Source: Irineochytrium annulatum (Eukaryota > Chytridiomycota > Chytridiomycetes > Chytridiales > Chytridiaceae). Taken from it: DNA of 54,032 bases. The stretch lies in assembly GCA_027600665.1 (NCBI GenBank), contig JADGJL010000051.1, forward strand, positions 1 through 54,032, written 5' to 3'. Below the pieces are notes generated by a model that worked only from the letters and a program-made list of their open reading frames with translations, was not told where the DNA came from and made no database searches. Position 1 is the stretch's first letter. The number at the start of each line of letters is the position of its first letter. Below are positions 43,451 to 54,032 of this stretch, piece after piece. A program made the position numbers and the translations under genes.

Positions 43451-44117
43451 ACGAAGAAACCTCTCGTAGCGTTTTTATTTCGACGTCTTACGTTCGATAT
43501 TTCATACAGCGTAATGTAAGGCCGGCAGCTTTGTTGGGTTGCTATGACAACCGTTTACATTCATCTGATGAAAAGCAGCTTTATAATAATATAACGGCAA
43601 CCACGAGGCGCGCAAAGCTTACTCCGAAGACACTTTCGCATAAATAATTATACGAGGGACTGCGTGTGCAATATGAACATACTCCCACACTCGCGGCAGA
43701 CCTTCAGTGTGGGGTGTTAAGTTGTTCCACAAAAACAACACCTACGCGAAAAGATTGCGCTCACTGGAGAAGTGCACCGTGGGTCGTCTCTTTGTTCTCT
43801 ACCTGTTGTTGTTATTACGATCCCTGCACTTTCAATGCTACCCGGTCCCAAACGTCACGGCGACAACCTTTACCAAAATCCTGCGGGTATAAAGTATTCC
43901 TAATTCTATACTGCGGCACGTCTGCTAACGTAATGAGTGGTTGGACGGCCGAAGTATGGGATTTCAAAGATGAAAAGAGGAAGGTCAGCACCGACTGTCA
44001 AATTAGTTAGGCAAGGCAAGCTGATACGAATATCGCAGGAAAAGCGGCGAGTTACAAGGCAATATGTTTACTTTAATTTGGGCTTCATAACCCCCTCTCC
44101 TCTCTGAGTTTCATGAC
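43451..44117. other. AT-rich spacer
   Basis: No gene-like frame, repeat or RNA element was seen between the decayed gene and the stop of the TKL kinase gene. Confidence 0.5.
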
Positions 44118-47100
44118 TTAAGTCCACTCTCTCCCGTCCCACCTCATCGTCCGCAGATCTTCCATGTCCTCCGGCGTCCTGCCGGTGAAATCGTTTCGAC
44201 CCAAATTCATCCAGGTCAGATTCGGAAGGCTTTGGAGCTGGTAAGGTACCCTGCCGGAGAGACCGTTGTTGCATAAACCCCTGAGAGCAAAGAAGACGAG
44301 TCGTTAATAATTGAAAGTGAGCGCACCCGCGCCAAAACGTACAGGTGAGTGAGGTTCTTGCATTTTGCGAGCTCAACGGGGATGGGGCCACAAAGTTGGT
44401 TGTTATCGAGGAGGCTAGAGGAATGTGATGAGTATGTTGCAAGCCAAAAAAACGCAGTAGTTTGAGCCTTACAGCGTCTCCAGTTGAAAAAGTTGGCCGA
44501 GCTGGATTGGTATCTCGCCACCGAGTTTATTGTGTGACAGACTGAGGTGCCGCAGCTTTGTAAGTTTGGCAAGCGACTTGGGGAGCTGCCCGGACAGCCG
44601 GTTTCCGTTTAAGTTTCTGTATGATCAACAAGCACACTTAGTGCGATGCAAAGATTGCAGCGTATGAATAAATCGATTGCAGAATACTTACATAACCCGC
44701 AAATCTGACATCTCCGCCAACTGCGAAGGAATTACTCCAGCGATCCCCTCGTTGCTAAGCAACCTGACCTCGGTGTTAGTTGCCTTCTTGTCAGGCGCCA
44801 CACATGACTCTCCAAACAACGTACACTTCAGAAATCCGCCCCTTCGAGTTGATCCGTACACCCGCCCTCCCTTCATTCCCTTCGACGCCCGCCGCCATCT
44901 CCCAATTATCAACCGTCACACGTTTCTCCCTGCACCAGTCCGGGAACGCCGCTACGAGCGCCGCTCCATCCCCGCAGCGGCCGGTGCCACCGGCGCCGGA
45001 TAAGATTTCATCCTCAAGCTCACCGAGCCCGTCACCCGGGTTGACTTCGCGCCTCCTACGTCCATCTGACGAGGTTGATTCTAGCTGACTCGCCCCGCCG
45101 CGGACGGACGCGCGTCGCCCCTGCACCGGCAGCCTGTCGTCCCATGACGCGCCCGAGGCCTCCAGGAGCCGCATGCCGGGCATGGAATCCAGCCACGCCG
45201 GATGTCTCCGAGCCTCCGACGCCGTAGCTGACGCTGTAGACGCGTTAGAGGATGATGTGGACGCCGGGATGACCCCGAGTCGAGTTGGGGCCGGCAAAAG
45301 ATACATCCTCGCCTCGGGGTCTGGTGCGTCGGTCTTGGATCGACGCCGGCCGGATGTGCTGCTTTGGCTGCGGTCAGACGGCGGCATGTCCCGCGACGGC
45401 GGTACCCGGGTTGGGTCGGATGTAGCACGCTTATGCAAGGGTGCCTCCGCGGTTTTCGGTTTGGCTGCGGGCTGCGGCTGGCGCTGTATCGAGTCTGGCA
45501 GAATCTTGCTGGCATCCAGTGGCGGGTTAGCCTCGGTCGTTCGCTTGATGTCGCGGGATGCGGGTCGTTTGGCGTCGCGTGGAGCTGATGCCTGCGCCGC
45601 AACCACCGGCTGTGTTTCTAGGATCATCGGACCAGCGCTGCGGTGTTTCATTGCGTCGGTCGTCTTGCGGCGCGCGGTGTCGTCGAGAGACAGCCGTCGG
45701 CCTTTGCTTTCCGACAAACTAGCAGGCTCGTCGCTTGCTTGCTTTCGATGGACAGGGAGTGCGTTGAGCTCGTCTCCGCTGCCGAGAATTCGACGCGCCT
45801 CCCGTGCGTCGGCATTTCGCGATGTTGCTTCAAGAGCTCGGCTTGCCGGCCGTTGTGATGCAAAGCGTTTGTCGTCGACCGCCTCGCTTCCACCTTTGAG
45901 ATTGGTCTTTGGCAGCTCCTTATTGTCGGCTCTCTTGCTTGAAGCGGGCCGCACTCCTCGCTTGTCCGTATTTGCCGTTTTGGCCAGAGGTTTCTCGACA
46001 GCTGTGGTGTCTTTCGCGGCCTTCTTAGGCAATCCTCGCGCCGATGCATCGGCATTCCCCTCATTCATCAACCTCAGAGCTCGACTTCGTTCCATCTCCT
46101 CCTTTCTCCTTTCGAATATCGCATTACCCCTCTCCATAAACGTGTCAGGTCCCCGGAGTGCTTCCGTGACCTTCGATTTAGTGAAAGCTTCTAGGCTTTC
46201 CGCTTCCACCGTCAAATCCGACCACGAGTCCACCAGCGCAGGTTGGCTAGCCCACGAGTCTTGCTTCACCGTATTTCTTTGTTCTTTGAACGTGTCCATC
46301 CCCCTCAGCCCGCCCTTTCCTTTCCTAAACGGATCCTGCGCCTCCATCTGGTGCCCCGAGTGGTACTCCTCGATCAACGACCTGCCCGCCTCCAAGTCCG
46401 CCTTATGCCGGTCTTCAAAGAACCGAACCACCTCCGCGGCCGACGGCCTCATCATTGGATCGTACCGCCAGCACCTCTTCAAAATGTCCCAGAACGCGTC
46501 GAATCTCTTGTCCCGTATTGCTGCGGGCCTGTTCGGCCGCTCGTCGTCACCACCTACAGCTCGCTCCAACGCGCCGAGATGGAATCCATCAAAGGGTATC
46601 CGCCCGCCAGAAAGAATCTCCCAACACGTCATAGCGTAACTCCAAACGTCGCTTTTAAACGTCTCCTTGCCCGGGCTCATGAGCTGCTCGGGCGACATCC
46701 AGTTCAACGTGCCGGACGGTGACGGTAAGGGTTTGCCGTTTACACCCATCGAGAGTGTCGTGGTGGTTTTGCGGGATAACCCAAAATCGGTGATGGCGAC
46801 GTCGCCTTGTTCTGTAATCAAGACGTTGGAGGCCTTCACGTCGCGGTGAACTATTCGCTCCTGGTGGATGTTCCGAAGACCGCAGGCGAGCTGATACAGG
46901 CAGAGTATCATTTTGTTGGGATAACGCTCAAGGTAGGCGACAATGTCGTGTTCTGCGATCTCCATTAGAAGGCCCCCCCAAAAAAAAATCAAAAGTACGT
47001 TCTTGCATACCTGAACAGTATTTCGACACTATAAACGGGCGCTTCACTTTTGTACACGCGCCAATCAGCGTCAAGACATACTGGAGGTGCGAGACTCGCA

Positions 47101-48058
47101 TCCAGGCTTCAAGCTCCTCCGACATGGCAGCCTCCAATGACCGACTCCCGCGATTGTTCTCAGTGTACAACTTCACGGCCACGGTCTGATTTCTGTACAG
47201 CCCTCGGTACACTTTCGACGTCGCGCCCTGATTAATGAAGTCCTCTGCCTCCTCGGTGAACGTGACCTCCATGGACGATATCATCCACTGCTCAATCTTC
47301 AACTTGAAGTCAGCCTTCCCCGAGCTATTCGCCCTGTCGATCTCGGTCGCCCTCCTCCAAACCTTGTCCTCGTACTCCTTTAATTCCACTATAGACCTCT
47401 CTCCATCGACGCGGGCCACTTGACCCTGCTGCATCATCGCCAGGAGGAGCTCATTTTGCCGTTGAAGCCCGATAACCGTGTCAGCTAAGTAGTCGAGCTT
47501 CTCCACCACAGACCGCTTCCCGGAAGCGCCGGACGCTTCCAGCGCCATCGTTGCCATTTCAAGATGATGGTGGATCTCCTCAATCCCGCACACCACTTGC
47601 ACCGTCAGGTCCAGGTTTAGAAACTGCGCCGCCAGCGACAGCTCCGTGATGTAGTCGTCGAGCCTGTGCTTTATTTCGTTCGCTTTGATAAACTGCATGA
47701 ACTTGGACTTGTTTCCCATTTCCTTGTCTAGGTACGCTCTGATTTCCTCCAGCGTCTCAAGCAACGCGTCCCAGTGCTCGTTCTTCCCCTGTCTTGCAGG
47801 TGGCCCGGCTTCCAGCGTACGGAGGATCCTCGAGCAGTAGTAGCCCAAAGACAGGGCGATCTCCTTATTGCATACGGCCGTCAGGCACTGCTGCATGATG
47901 TGTTGGCAGATCGAGAAGACCGATGCGACGGCGGTCGTCGCGAGGCCGAGGTTGCTGAGGACGGGGAGCGCCATGTCCAAACCGGAGAGAATTGTTTTAA
48001 TGGCCTCTTTCGAGTGGAGCTTGGGAGCGCCCGGGATGAGGTCCATCGGCGACTTCAT
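44118..48058 (-). CDS. MLKL-like helical bundle, TKL kinase and LRR protein (1209 aa)
   Basis: Six exons (48058-47011, 46952-44827, 44768-44692, 44616-44473, 44414-44343, 44280-44118) close exactly in phase. Residues 1-190 are all-helical (LSGLDMALPVLSNLGLATTA, CSRILRTLEAGPPARQ, LLETLEEIRAYLDKEMGNKS, FMQFIKANEIKHRLDDYITE) and resemble the N-terminal four-helix bundle of MLKL and HeLo-type proteins; a coiled coil follows. A TKL-type kinase spans about 270-545: loop INQGATSKVYRG with only one of the usual glycines, catalytic lysine VAVKLY, HRDVKASNVLI, DFGLSRK and GTLNWMSPEQ, so it should be active. About 430 disordered residues follow. The C-terminal 210 residues start with a Cys-containing cap (FPDWCREKRVTVDNW) and carry LRRs (LNGNRLSGQLPKSLAKLTKL, HNKLGGEIPIQL). 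No transmembrane segment or signal peptide is visible, so the LRRs are probably cytosolic. Confidence 0.8.
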
Positions 48059-48233
48059 CGCGGCCGCGGCCCGCCTCGGGAGCGTGAGCAACACTGGTCG
48101 TGGCGTGTCGTTCAGGCGCGGATCCGCCCATTCATTGTCAAGTCTTCGGCGCGAAAACGTCGTCGCCTCATATCAGTACAAATAAGACGCTGCAATACCG
48201 GTAAGTTTAACTACTTCACTCGCATTTCGTGCC

Positions 48234-50016
48234 TTAATCGTCTTCTCTTTTCTCGGTTTGCAACTGAAACCTCTTGGCGTATTCGTTAAACACGCCAGCG
48301 ACCAAATCCTTCTCCTTAACCCCCAAGGTGGCCAGTCTCGCGGCCCTCCCGCCTTTCGTTCTCGCCTTGGATGCCGAAAAGCCCTCGTACCGCTTCAGAC
48401 CCTCCTTGCCGACCTCCACCATGGCCTTTACTTCCTCCGCACCTGTAAATGGGAGCGCCAACGCACCAACGACCACCTTCCGTACCAAATGCCCTCGCGG
48501 ATCTCTCAGCGCCTCAAGGCCCACAATATCGACGAACTTAATGCCGCCGGTCTCGAGCGCGTCCCGCTGCCGCATGCCCTCCTCCAGGGCTTCGCTCAGG
48601 CGCTTTAGCGCCGTCCGCGACCCGAACCGGTTGTCCTGCACGGCCCGATGGGTGTCCGGCGGCGTCATTAGCACGCGCCGGAGGAGGCTCGTCTGCGCCA
48701 GCGAGACAGGGACGGCGTCTGACGGGTGCCGGTGTACCTGGACGATGGTGATCGACGGGCCGAAGACCTGGACGAGCGTATGAAGGTGGCGGAGGTGGTA
48801 GGGGGACTCAAGGACGAGGTGGGTTGGCGCTGGGAGCGAGGCGGACCGCTGGTGAAGAAGACATTTGAGGAGGGATCGAAGTAGCGTTAAGGATTGTTGA
48901 GCCACAGACGGAAACTGCGTGTGAGCGTGAAGACGCGGGACTGCAATGAACGCGTAAGAAAGGCTATATCGTCGGGGATAGTCATCGGATGGTGATTACG
49001 TACATGGTAACCCGCCAAGCTCATGGAGCTCAGGGAACATCGAATCGAAGTAGCCTCTACAAATAATGTGTAAGTCGGATGCAAAAGCTAGATGCGGAAG
49101 CAATGTACGCACGACGTCATGTGTCTAAAGCTCTCAGGCCCTAATAATCCCCCTTCCTTCATTTCCGGCACGTATGTCCGCGCCCATTTCCAAAATTTTG
49201 GCAAATACGTCGTCCTAGACTTTAATTTCCCCACAGGCCCCACGTTTTTCTCCATTTCGTCGACATCTGTTACGGTCGGAGCAGGGCAGGAAAGCTCCCA
49301 ATCTTCAGGCGCGTAGAACCGCGCGTCTTTCGCAAAGATTTTGCGGATTTCTGGGGTTCCCGAGTTCGGAACACCAGTGACAATAACTATCGGAGGGAGG
49401 TCGATCTCCTCAACCTCGGGGTTGTTCGCGATGTATCCCACGACTCGAAGCCTATTGCAGATGCAATAATATAAACCCGAATTAGATCACGCAGCATTCC
49501 CCGAAGTATGAGAAATTCCACTTACCGCACAGCCAAATCCTCCAACGCTCTATCCAGGATCAAATATCGACACAGACCCCGTCCGTAAGTCCCCGCTTCT
49601 TTAGACTCGCTCTCGCCGTCCCACACATCGTCCAGCGCCATCTTCAGCCCCAAATTGAACAGCCTCTCCGGACCCGACGGGATCCCGAACTCGTCCAGCC
49701 GCGTCAGGGCCATGGCGCGCGCTGTGATGACCTCGGGCGGCGGCGCATCCTTCCTGATCCGCACGCCGAGAATCTCCTGCGTGATCTGGCGGTTGTAGAG
49801 GAGGTGCGCGAGGATGAGACGGAAGCTTCGGCCTAGCGGCTCGTGGTGCGGGCCGAGCTGGATACGCGCTCGACCTGTGAAGAGAGTTCAACGCCTGAAG
49901 CGGTGTTAAATCGCGAACGACGTACGGGTGATCAGGAAGACGATCACAAGCAGCGCGGGGATCCCGACGAATACACCGGTCGCGAGGAGCCCCCATGTGT
50001 ACAGAGCATCTGCCAT
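48234..50016 (-). CDS. Golgi-type sulfotransferase family protein (512 aa)
   Basis: Five exons (50016-49926, 49874-49526, 49451-49113, 49056-49004, 48940-48234) close in phase. The N-terminus has one membrane anchor (GLLATGVFVGIPALLVIVFL), giving a type II-like topology. The sulfotransferase (PF13469-like) core follows: a 5'-phosphosulfate loop-type motif IVIVTGVPNSGTPEI, with RFYAPEDWEL, YFDSMFPELHELGG, and the 3'-phosphate-binding region HLVLESPYHLRHLHTLVQV with ITIVQVHRHPSDAVPVSLAQ. These fit bacterial and eukaryotic Sulfotransfer_3 enzymes, which transfer sulfate from PAPS to sugars or lipids. In typical members the loop is GxPRSGTT; here it is GVPNSGTP, so the Arg is replaced by Asn and activity is not assured. 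The first start codon is only 24 nt from the divergent start at 50041. Confidence 0.7.
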
Positions 50017-50040
50017 GGTCCAGAGAAATTTCGAACTTCT
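50017..50040. promoter_or_regulatory. Very short divergent intergenic gap
   Basis: Only 24 nt separate the minus-strand ATG at 50016 and the plus-strand ATG at 50041. If both starts are right, the leaders and core promoters must overlap the opposing coding exons. Confidence 0.4.
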
Positions 50041-51140
50041 ATGGCGGATGATCATGGCCGTTTCGGCCACGAGCTGTACATGCGCGACGAGCCCGACGGC
50101 CGACGACCGCTGGAGGACCACATCGCAGCCATGGCCGAGATCGCCGCCGGCCTTCACCACGATCGCGACCCCACTGCATCCGTGCCCAACTCAACCGCTG
50201 GCGAGCTATGGGTCCTGGTCGGGCGGGGCACATCGGAGGGATGGTGGAATAGGTCGCAGGGCAACATTAATGGGCAGGTGGGCAAATCAGGGACAGAGAT
50301 GAAGGAGAAGGTCGTCAGCATTCCGTGCGATCGGTTCGGGGGCGCGTTCAACTCAACCGGCACGTTGGTTTCCTCCGAGAATGCTCACCTGTGGATGGAC
50401 TTCAACCACGTCTCGTCGCTGGCGCTGATCCCGTCTGAACTGCTGGATTGCATACTGATCGACTGGTCGACGTGGAGATACATGATGCCGTTGCAAGTAA
50501 ACGGGAAAGGGTGCGTTTTGGATCAATGGTTGCGAGCTTTAAGACATGGAGGGCGGCTGGTGTTTGAGAGCTCGGTGTGCAGCGTCATGATCGCAGATGA
50601 CGGCGATGTGAGAGAGGACGGAGCTATTGACTACGGAGATCCGGCTGGAGAGTCGAGGAGATATCCGTTTGGTTGGGAGTTCGACAATCCGTATCATGTG
50701 ACTGTCACAAAATCTTTTGCATCGGTAAGTGTTCATCTTTGCTTGCGTTAACATTTGATATGTTGCGTAATCACGCGACGCTGTAGGTGATACTCCAGGC
50801 ACGCGGCACACGCGCTTCGTCAAAAGTTTCCTCTGAACCGCTCTCGTCCCGGGCTTCACCGTTAGGGAGATTGAAATTGTCTGCAAGTACGGTCGAGGGG
50901 GGTATACTCGCCTTAAAATCGAGAACAATTCTGCCGGCGCTGAAGGAGGTTGACCCAAAGTTAACCTTCGATCCAATCGCCATAATTGCTGCCTATATGA
51001 CGCCTGTGGTGGAGACCCATATGAAGTCGATTTTATTGTCACGAGGATGGCAACCTGTTGACGTTTATCGGCACGAAGATCGACCGTTCCCCATTCCAAG
51101 CAGAGGACTTATTCCGCGTTGGATTGAAGCTCGGCGTTGA
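50041..51140 (+). CDS. Methyltransferase-like Rossmann-fold protein (345 aa)
   Basis: Two exons, 50041-50724 and 50787-51140, joined in phase 0 (donor GTAAGT, acceptor TGTAG). The middle resembles a class I SAM-dependent methyltransferase: a glycine-containing strand-loop LWVLVGRGTSEGWWN in the motif I position, LIPSELLDCILIDWSTWRYM as the acidic motif IV strand, and LDQWLRALRHGGRLVFESS like the post-motif GGxL helix-strand. The SAM loop lacks the usual GxGxG, so it could be a divergent or inactive member. The C-terminal half (ILALKSRTILPALKEVDPK, FDPIAIIAAYMTPVVETHM) has no obvious match. The frame is open 200 nt upstream of the chosen ATG, across the first exons of the sulfotransferase on the other strand, so an earlier start cannot be excluded. 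No targeting signal is seen. Confidence 0.5.
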
Positions 51141-51554
51141 ATGCAATTATTATGCTTCAAGTTATCGTGTTCCTTAGGTAATTAAATTCTTGTTCAAAAC
51201 TCTTGTTTTTTGGGTCTTATGGACCCTAATTCCGTCGACCTCTCGCGACCTCCGTAATCAACAACGGGGCCGCCAGCGTGTCCGTTGAGTGCACCGCAGT
51301 GATGATGCCTACCAAGGAGCACAAATACAAAACAAGGTTTCTCAAGAAGTATTCAAGGAGTGCAAGGGAGGGGCCGCTGCAACCTTTCATTGAAAACATT
51401 TTCGCTTTTTCTAAAGTTCGAGGTTTAATCCGCACCATTGTGTTTTCTGCAGAGACATTTACTGCCGTCGGCACTTCATACTTCAGTCTGTGCCTTGTCT
51501 CAAGTTATAATACATATGTTTATTTGCAACTGATCAGAGTAAGCGGAAGTTCAT
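51141..51554. other. Spacer between convergent genes
   Basis: AT-rich 3' region between the methyltransferase-like gene and the multi-span membrane protein, which converge here. No gene or element was recognised. Confidence 0.5.
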
Positions 51555-54031
51555 CTACACAACTCCCCAGACCGTGCCCCAGAACCACGCCAACGCGACT
51601 CCCATGGCGCCCATGGCCCTCACAAACTCAAACACGGAAACCACGAACGGCCGCGGGTCGACCATGTTTATCTGCTCCCGCACCCTTAATCTCTCCGCCT
51701 GCTCAGCCTGCATTGCCATGTACCTCCCGTGCTGCCCGTCCCCCATTATCAACGGCGCTGCGCCTTTCGAGAAGCTCATCCTCATCGCGGACACCCTCCT
51801 TGCGTGCTGGTTGTGCAGTTGCGCCTCGAGCGTCATGTGGTGCCCGTGATGGTGCCCATGATGCCCGTGTGACGCGCCACCGGAATCCGCGCCAACTAGA
51901 CCACCACCGAAGCCGGCCACTGAGCCACCGAATCCCGATGCGCCGCCGCCGCTCAACCCGCTCGTTCCACCGACGCGGTCCACGTTGAGGTACTGCGCGT
52001 GGCTCATGGTAGAGGTCGTGTTGAACGTGTGGGTCGTCACGTTTCGACCTGTCGAGCGGCTAGGTACCAGATGTGAGCGTCCCATCGACCGCAGGCTCGA
52101 GTGAACCGGCTGTGGTGTCAACATCGGTGCTGGTGGATGGTTGCTCGCCGTTACTGCCGATGTTGATTGGTTATTCGGGAGAGCGGAGGAGAGCTGGAAG
52201 GAGGGCGAAGCGGAGATGACGGGTGATGACGCCATATTCATGCTCAGCGGACGGACGTCGTCGTTCGGCTGGGTAGACGCCCCGTATAGAATGCCGGTCG
52301 GTGATGAGACTAGGGATGCGAAGAGGACGCCCGCCAGCCAGTCGAGGCAGAGGAGAAGGATGGACCGACACACCAATGTCCACCACATCGGCGCCGCGTC
52401 CAGGTGGGTCTCGGCATCGATGGCTGTCATGGTTGTATTCAGGAGGGTTTGCGCCATAACGGGAATGGACCGCGGCACGACGGTATTATTGCTGTGTGAA
52501 ACGTTCGCGCTTGACATCACGGTCATTGTGGTCATCAAACTCACCGCGCCCATGGTGAGCGGGGTGTAATTTGATTGCAAGAATGTGATCGGGTCCAGTG
52601 CCCCACCAGAAAATGGCATCCGCACTAACGATGACCAGTCTTGCATGCTGGTATTGCTATCGGCAAATACTTGCGGGCTCATGTCGGGCATCAAGAGCAG
52701 ACTGATAACGGCGATCCCGATTGCCGCCTGGCTCGCCATTGATGTCGCGAGGTGGGTGAGCGCCAGTAGCGGCAGTGAGACTCGGGGCGGGAAGTGTCGC
52801 CGTTGAAGGTTCTCTCGGGACAAGTTCGAGGATGTGACGCTTTTTCTCGTCGATTCGCTAACCCGTGTCTTCTTCGAGGACACCAGGTACCGCTCCGACA
52901 GCATTTCCTCGCTTAGCGCCGTCACTCTTGCCGTAACGGACTTCCTCGTCGCCAGCTTTACACGCGCGATCAGAACGGCGGTTCTGACGAATGGTAGTAC
53001 GATCGCTCCGGCGAGGAAGGGACCCGAGAACATCGGTGAGGGTGCTGAGAGTAGGGCTAACCGTGACGGAATGGATGCCAGTAGGCCCCCGCTCAAGGTC
53101 CACGGAGCCATGACGGATAACGTGTACTCTGGATCGTCTGCTGAGATAATTTGCTGCAAGTTCTGAAAGGACGCTGGCTGCTCGTCTCCATCTGATATCG
53201 ATCTGCTAACCGTCTTCGGGAAGAAGAGTGACGATATTGACAGGAAGGAAGAATTCGGGTTTCGGAGCAGGCTCCATCTCAAATAAGGTAACTCCGTCAA
53301 GCCCAAAAGCATGAAATCGAACAGTAGCGGGAGTAGAATGGTGCAGAAGAGGACGGAGGTTGTCGCGTTCGGGATTGATAATGTCGCCATCAACAGAAAC
53401 GACGCGAGGAAGCGCAGAAGCTAATTAAATCACATTTCAGAAAAGATGTCGGGCGAATTTCAGTCACGATGGTAGTTACCTGGAATGCTAGCATATTCAA
53501 CAAACCGACAATGAGAACTCCTTTGAACCTCCTCAAGCTCTCCCGCTTATGACAGACCCCAACGACACCCCACAGAATGAACAGCGACCCGCCCGCCTGC
53601 GTGAACGGCATGATAGCCGCGAGCATCTCCTCACCGCCCAACCTACCCAATGACGTCGGAGACAAGATGAACAGCAGCCGAAGATTAACCCCCCACTCTA
53701 ACAGCATCCCGAACGCAAACCACACCAGCACAGTTGACCACAATTGCGCCGCGGAACCGGGCGGCGGTTCGATAACGTTGAAGTAAATCTCGACCCACAT
53801 GCGCTCCAGCAGCTCCCTCCCGTTTAGGTAATAGTTATTCAAGCTGCCGGCACCACCTGCGGTCGTCTTATCGGGCTTCCCGCCGACGCTGTTCGTCGCG
53901 TGCGTCGTAGCCGTATTTTTCCTCGCAAGCCCCGCAACCCCCGGCGACGACGCCAACATCATCGCGCTGCCACCGACGACCGTTGTCTGGCTCATAAGCC
54001 CCCTCACGCCTCCCCTCATCCCTCCCTTCAC
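51555..54031 (-). CDS. Multi-span membrane protein of unknown function (5' partial)
   Basis: Two exons, 54031-53480 (open to the right window edge) and 53420-51555, join in phase 0 across a 59-nt intron, giving at least 805 residues. Six or more hydrophobic segments are visible: LWSTVLVWFAFGMLLEWGVN, GGSLFILWGVVGVC, VLIVGLLNMLAFQ, SVLFCTILLPLLFDFMLLGL, FLAGAIVLPFVRTAVLIARV, GIAVISLLLMPDM, SILLLCLDWLAGVLFASLV and a final SVFEFVRAMGAMGVALAWFW. Between them lie a basic cytoplasmic-type loop and a large loop with many N-glycosylation sequons (NTS, NYT, NVS, NNT). Near the end are Gly-rich sequence and a His-rich run (HGHHGHHHGHH). No transporter or receptor family was recognised. The true start probably lies beyond the window, although an in-frame ATG within the first 15 codons is possible. 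Confidence 0.55.
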
Positions 54032-54032
54032 C

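Noticed and set aside
45173..46639. Plus-strand frame of 488 codons
   Set aside because: Antisense to the kinase and disordered linker of the TKL gene; its translation has no domain, whereas the minus strand has HRD and DFG motifs.
51278..51988. Plus-strand frame of 236 codons
   Set aside because: Its second half is antisense to the end of the multi-span membrane protein; no domain.

Overview
This window is nuclear DNA from a eukaryote with compact, intron-containing genes. Introns are mostly 41-90 nt with GT...AG ends, and coding DNA is GC-rich between AT-rich spacers. The content points to a zoosporic (flagellated, early-diverging) fungus, most likely a chytrid: an EFCAB5-like ciliary protein, a BK/SLO-type potassium channel, a Ral-type GTPase, a Bem1-like PX/PB1 protein, and receptor-like proteins combining LRR, TKL kinase or SAM domains. 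This placement is inferred from protein content only. Gene models were built by hand by joining frames at GT/AG sites so that the reading phase closes; no alignment was run.

Layout. 1-242: 3' end of an unidentified + strand gene. 400-5582 (-): a 12-exon EFCAB5-like gene. 6477-11029 (-): a large AT-hook protein. 11728-14669 (-) and 14916-16466 (+): a divergent pair of unknown, probably nuclear proteins, the second with a SUMO-interacting-like motif. 16788-18093 (-): a disordered phosphosite-rich protein. 19324-20126 (-): a small secreted or GPI-anchored cysteine protein. 20518-21358 (-): Ral-like GTPase. 21691-25700 (-): BK channel alpha subunit, 1258 aa. 25922-26703 and 26737-27102 (-): two unknown proteins. 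27329-28513 (-): a beta'-COP-like WD40 protein of one propeller. 29109-30740 (+): single-pass membrane protein. 30845-31477 (-): cyclic phosphodiesterase. 32505-33175 (+): AN1 zinc-finger protein. 34182-36604 (+): PX, coiled coil and W2. 37037-39169 (-): LRR, transmembrane and SAM. 39879-40814 (+): PX and PB1. 41290-42209 (-): ribosomal protein uS4. 42480-43450: a probable decayed gene. 44118-48058 (-): MLKL-like helical bundle, TKL kinase and LRR. 48234-50016 (-): sulfotransferase. 50041-51140 (+): methyltransferase-like. 51555-54031 (-): multi-span membrane protein, cut by the window edge.

Together the genes suggest a region rich in signalling and membrane functions (K+ channel, Ral, PX/PB1 polarity-type modules, two LRR receptor-like proteins, a TKL kinase) mixed with housekeeping genes (uS4, COP-like, CPDase). 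The most interesting items are the MLKL-like/TKL/LRR kinase, the PX-coiled-coil-W2 protein with its PX-PB1 paralogue 3 kb away, the LRR-TM-SAM protein between them, and the full-length BK channel. No tRNA, rRNA, transposon or CRISPR array was recognised.
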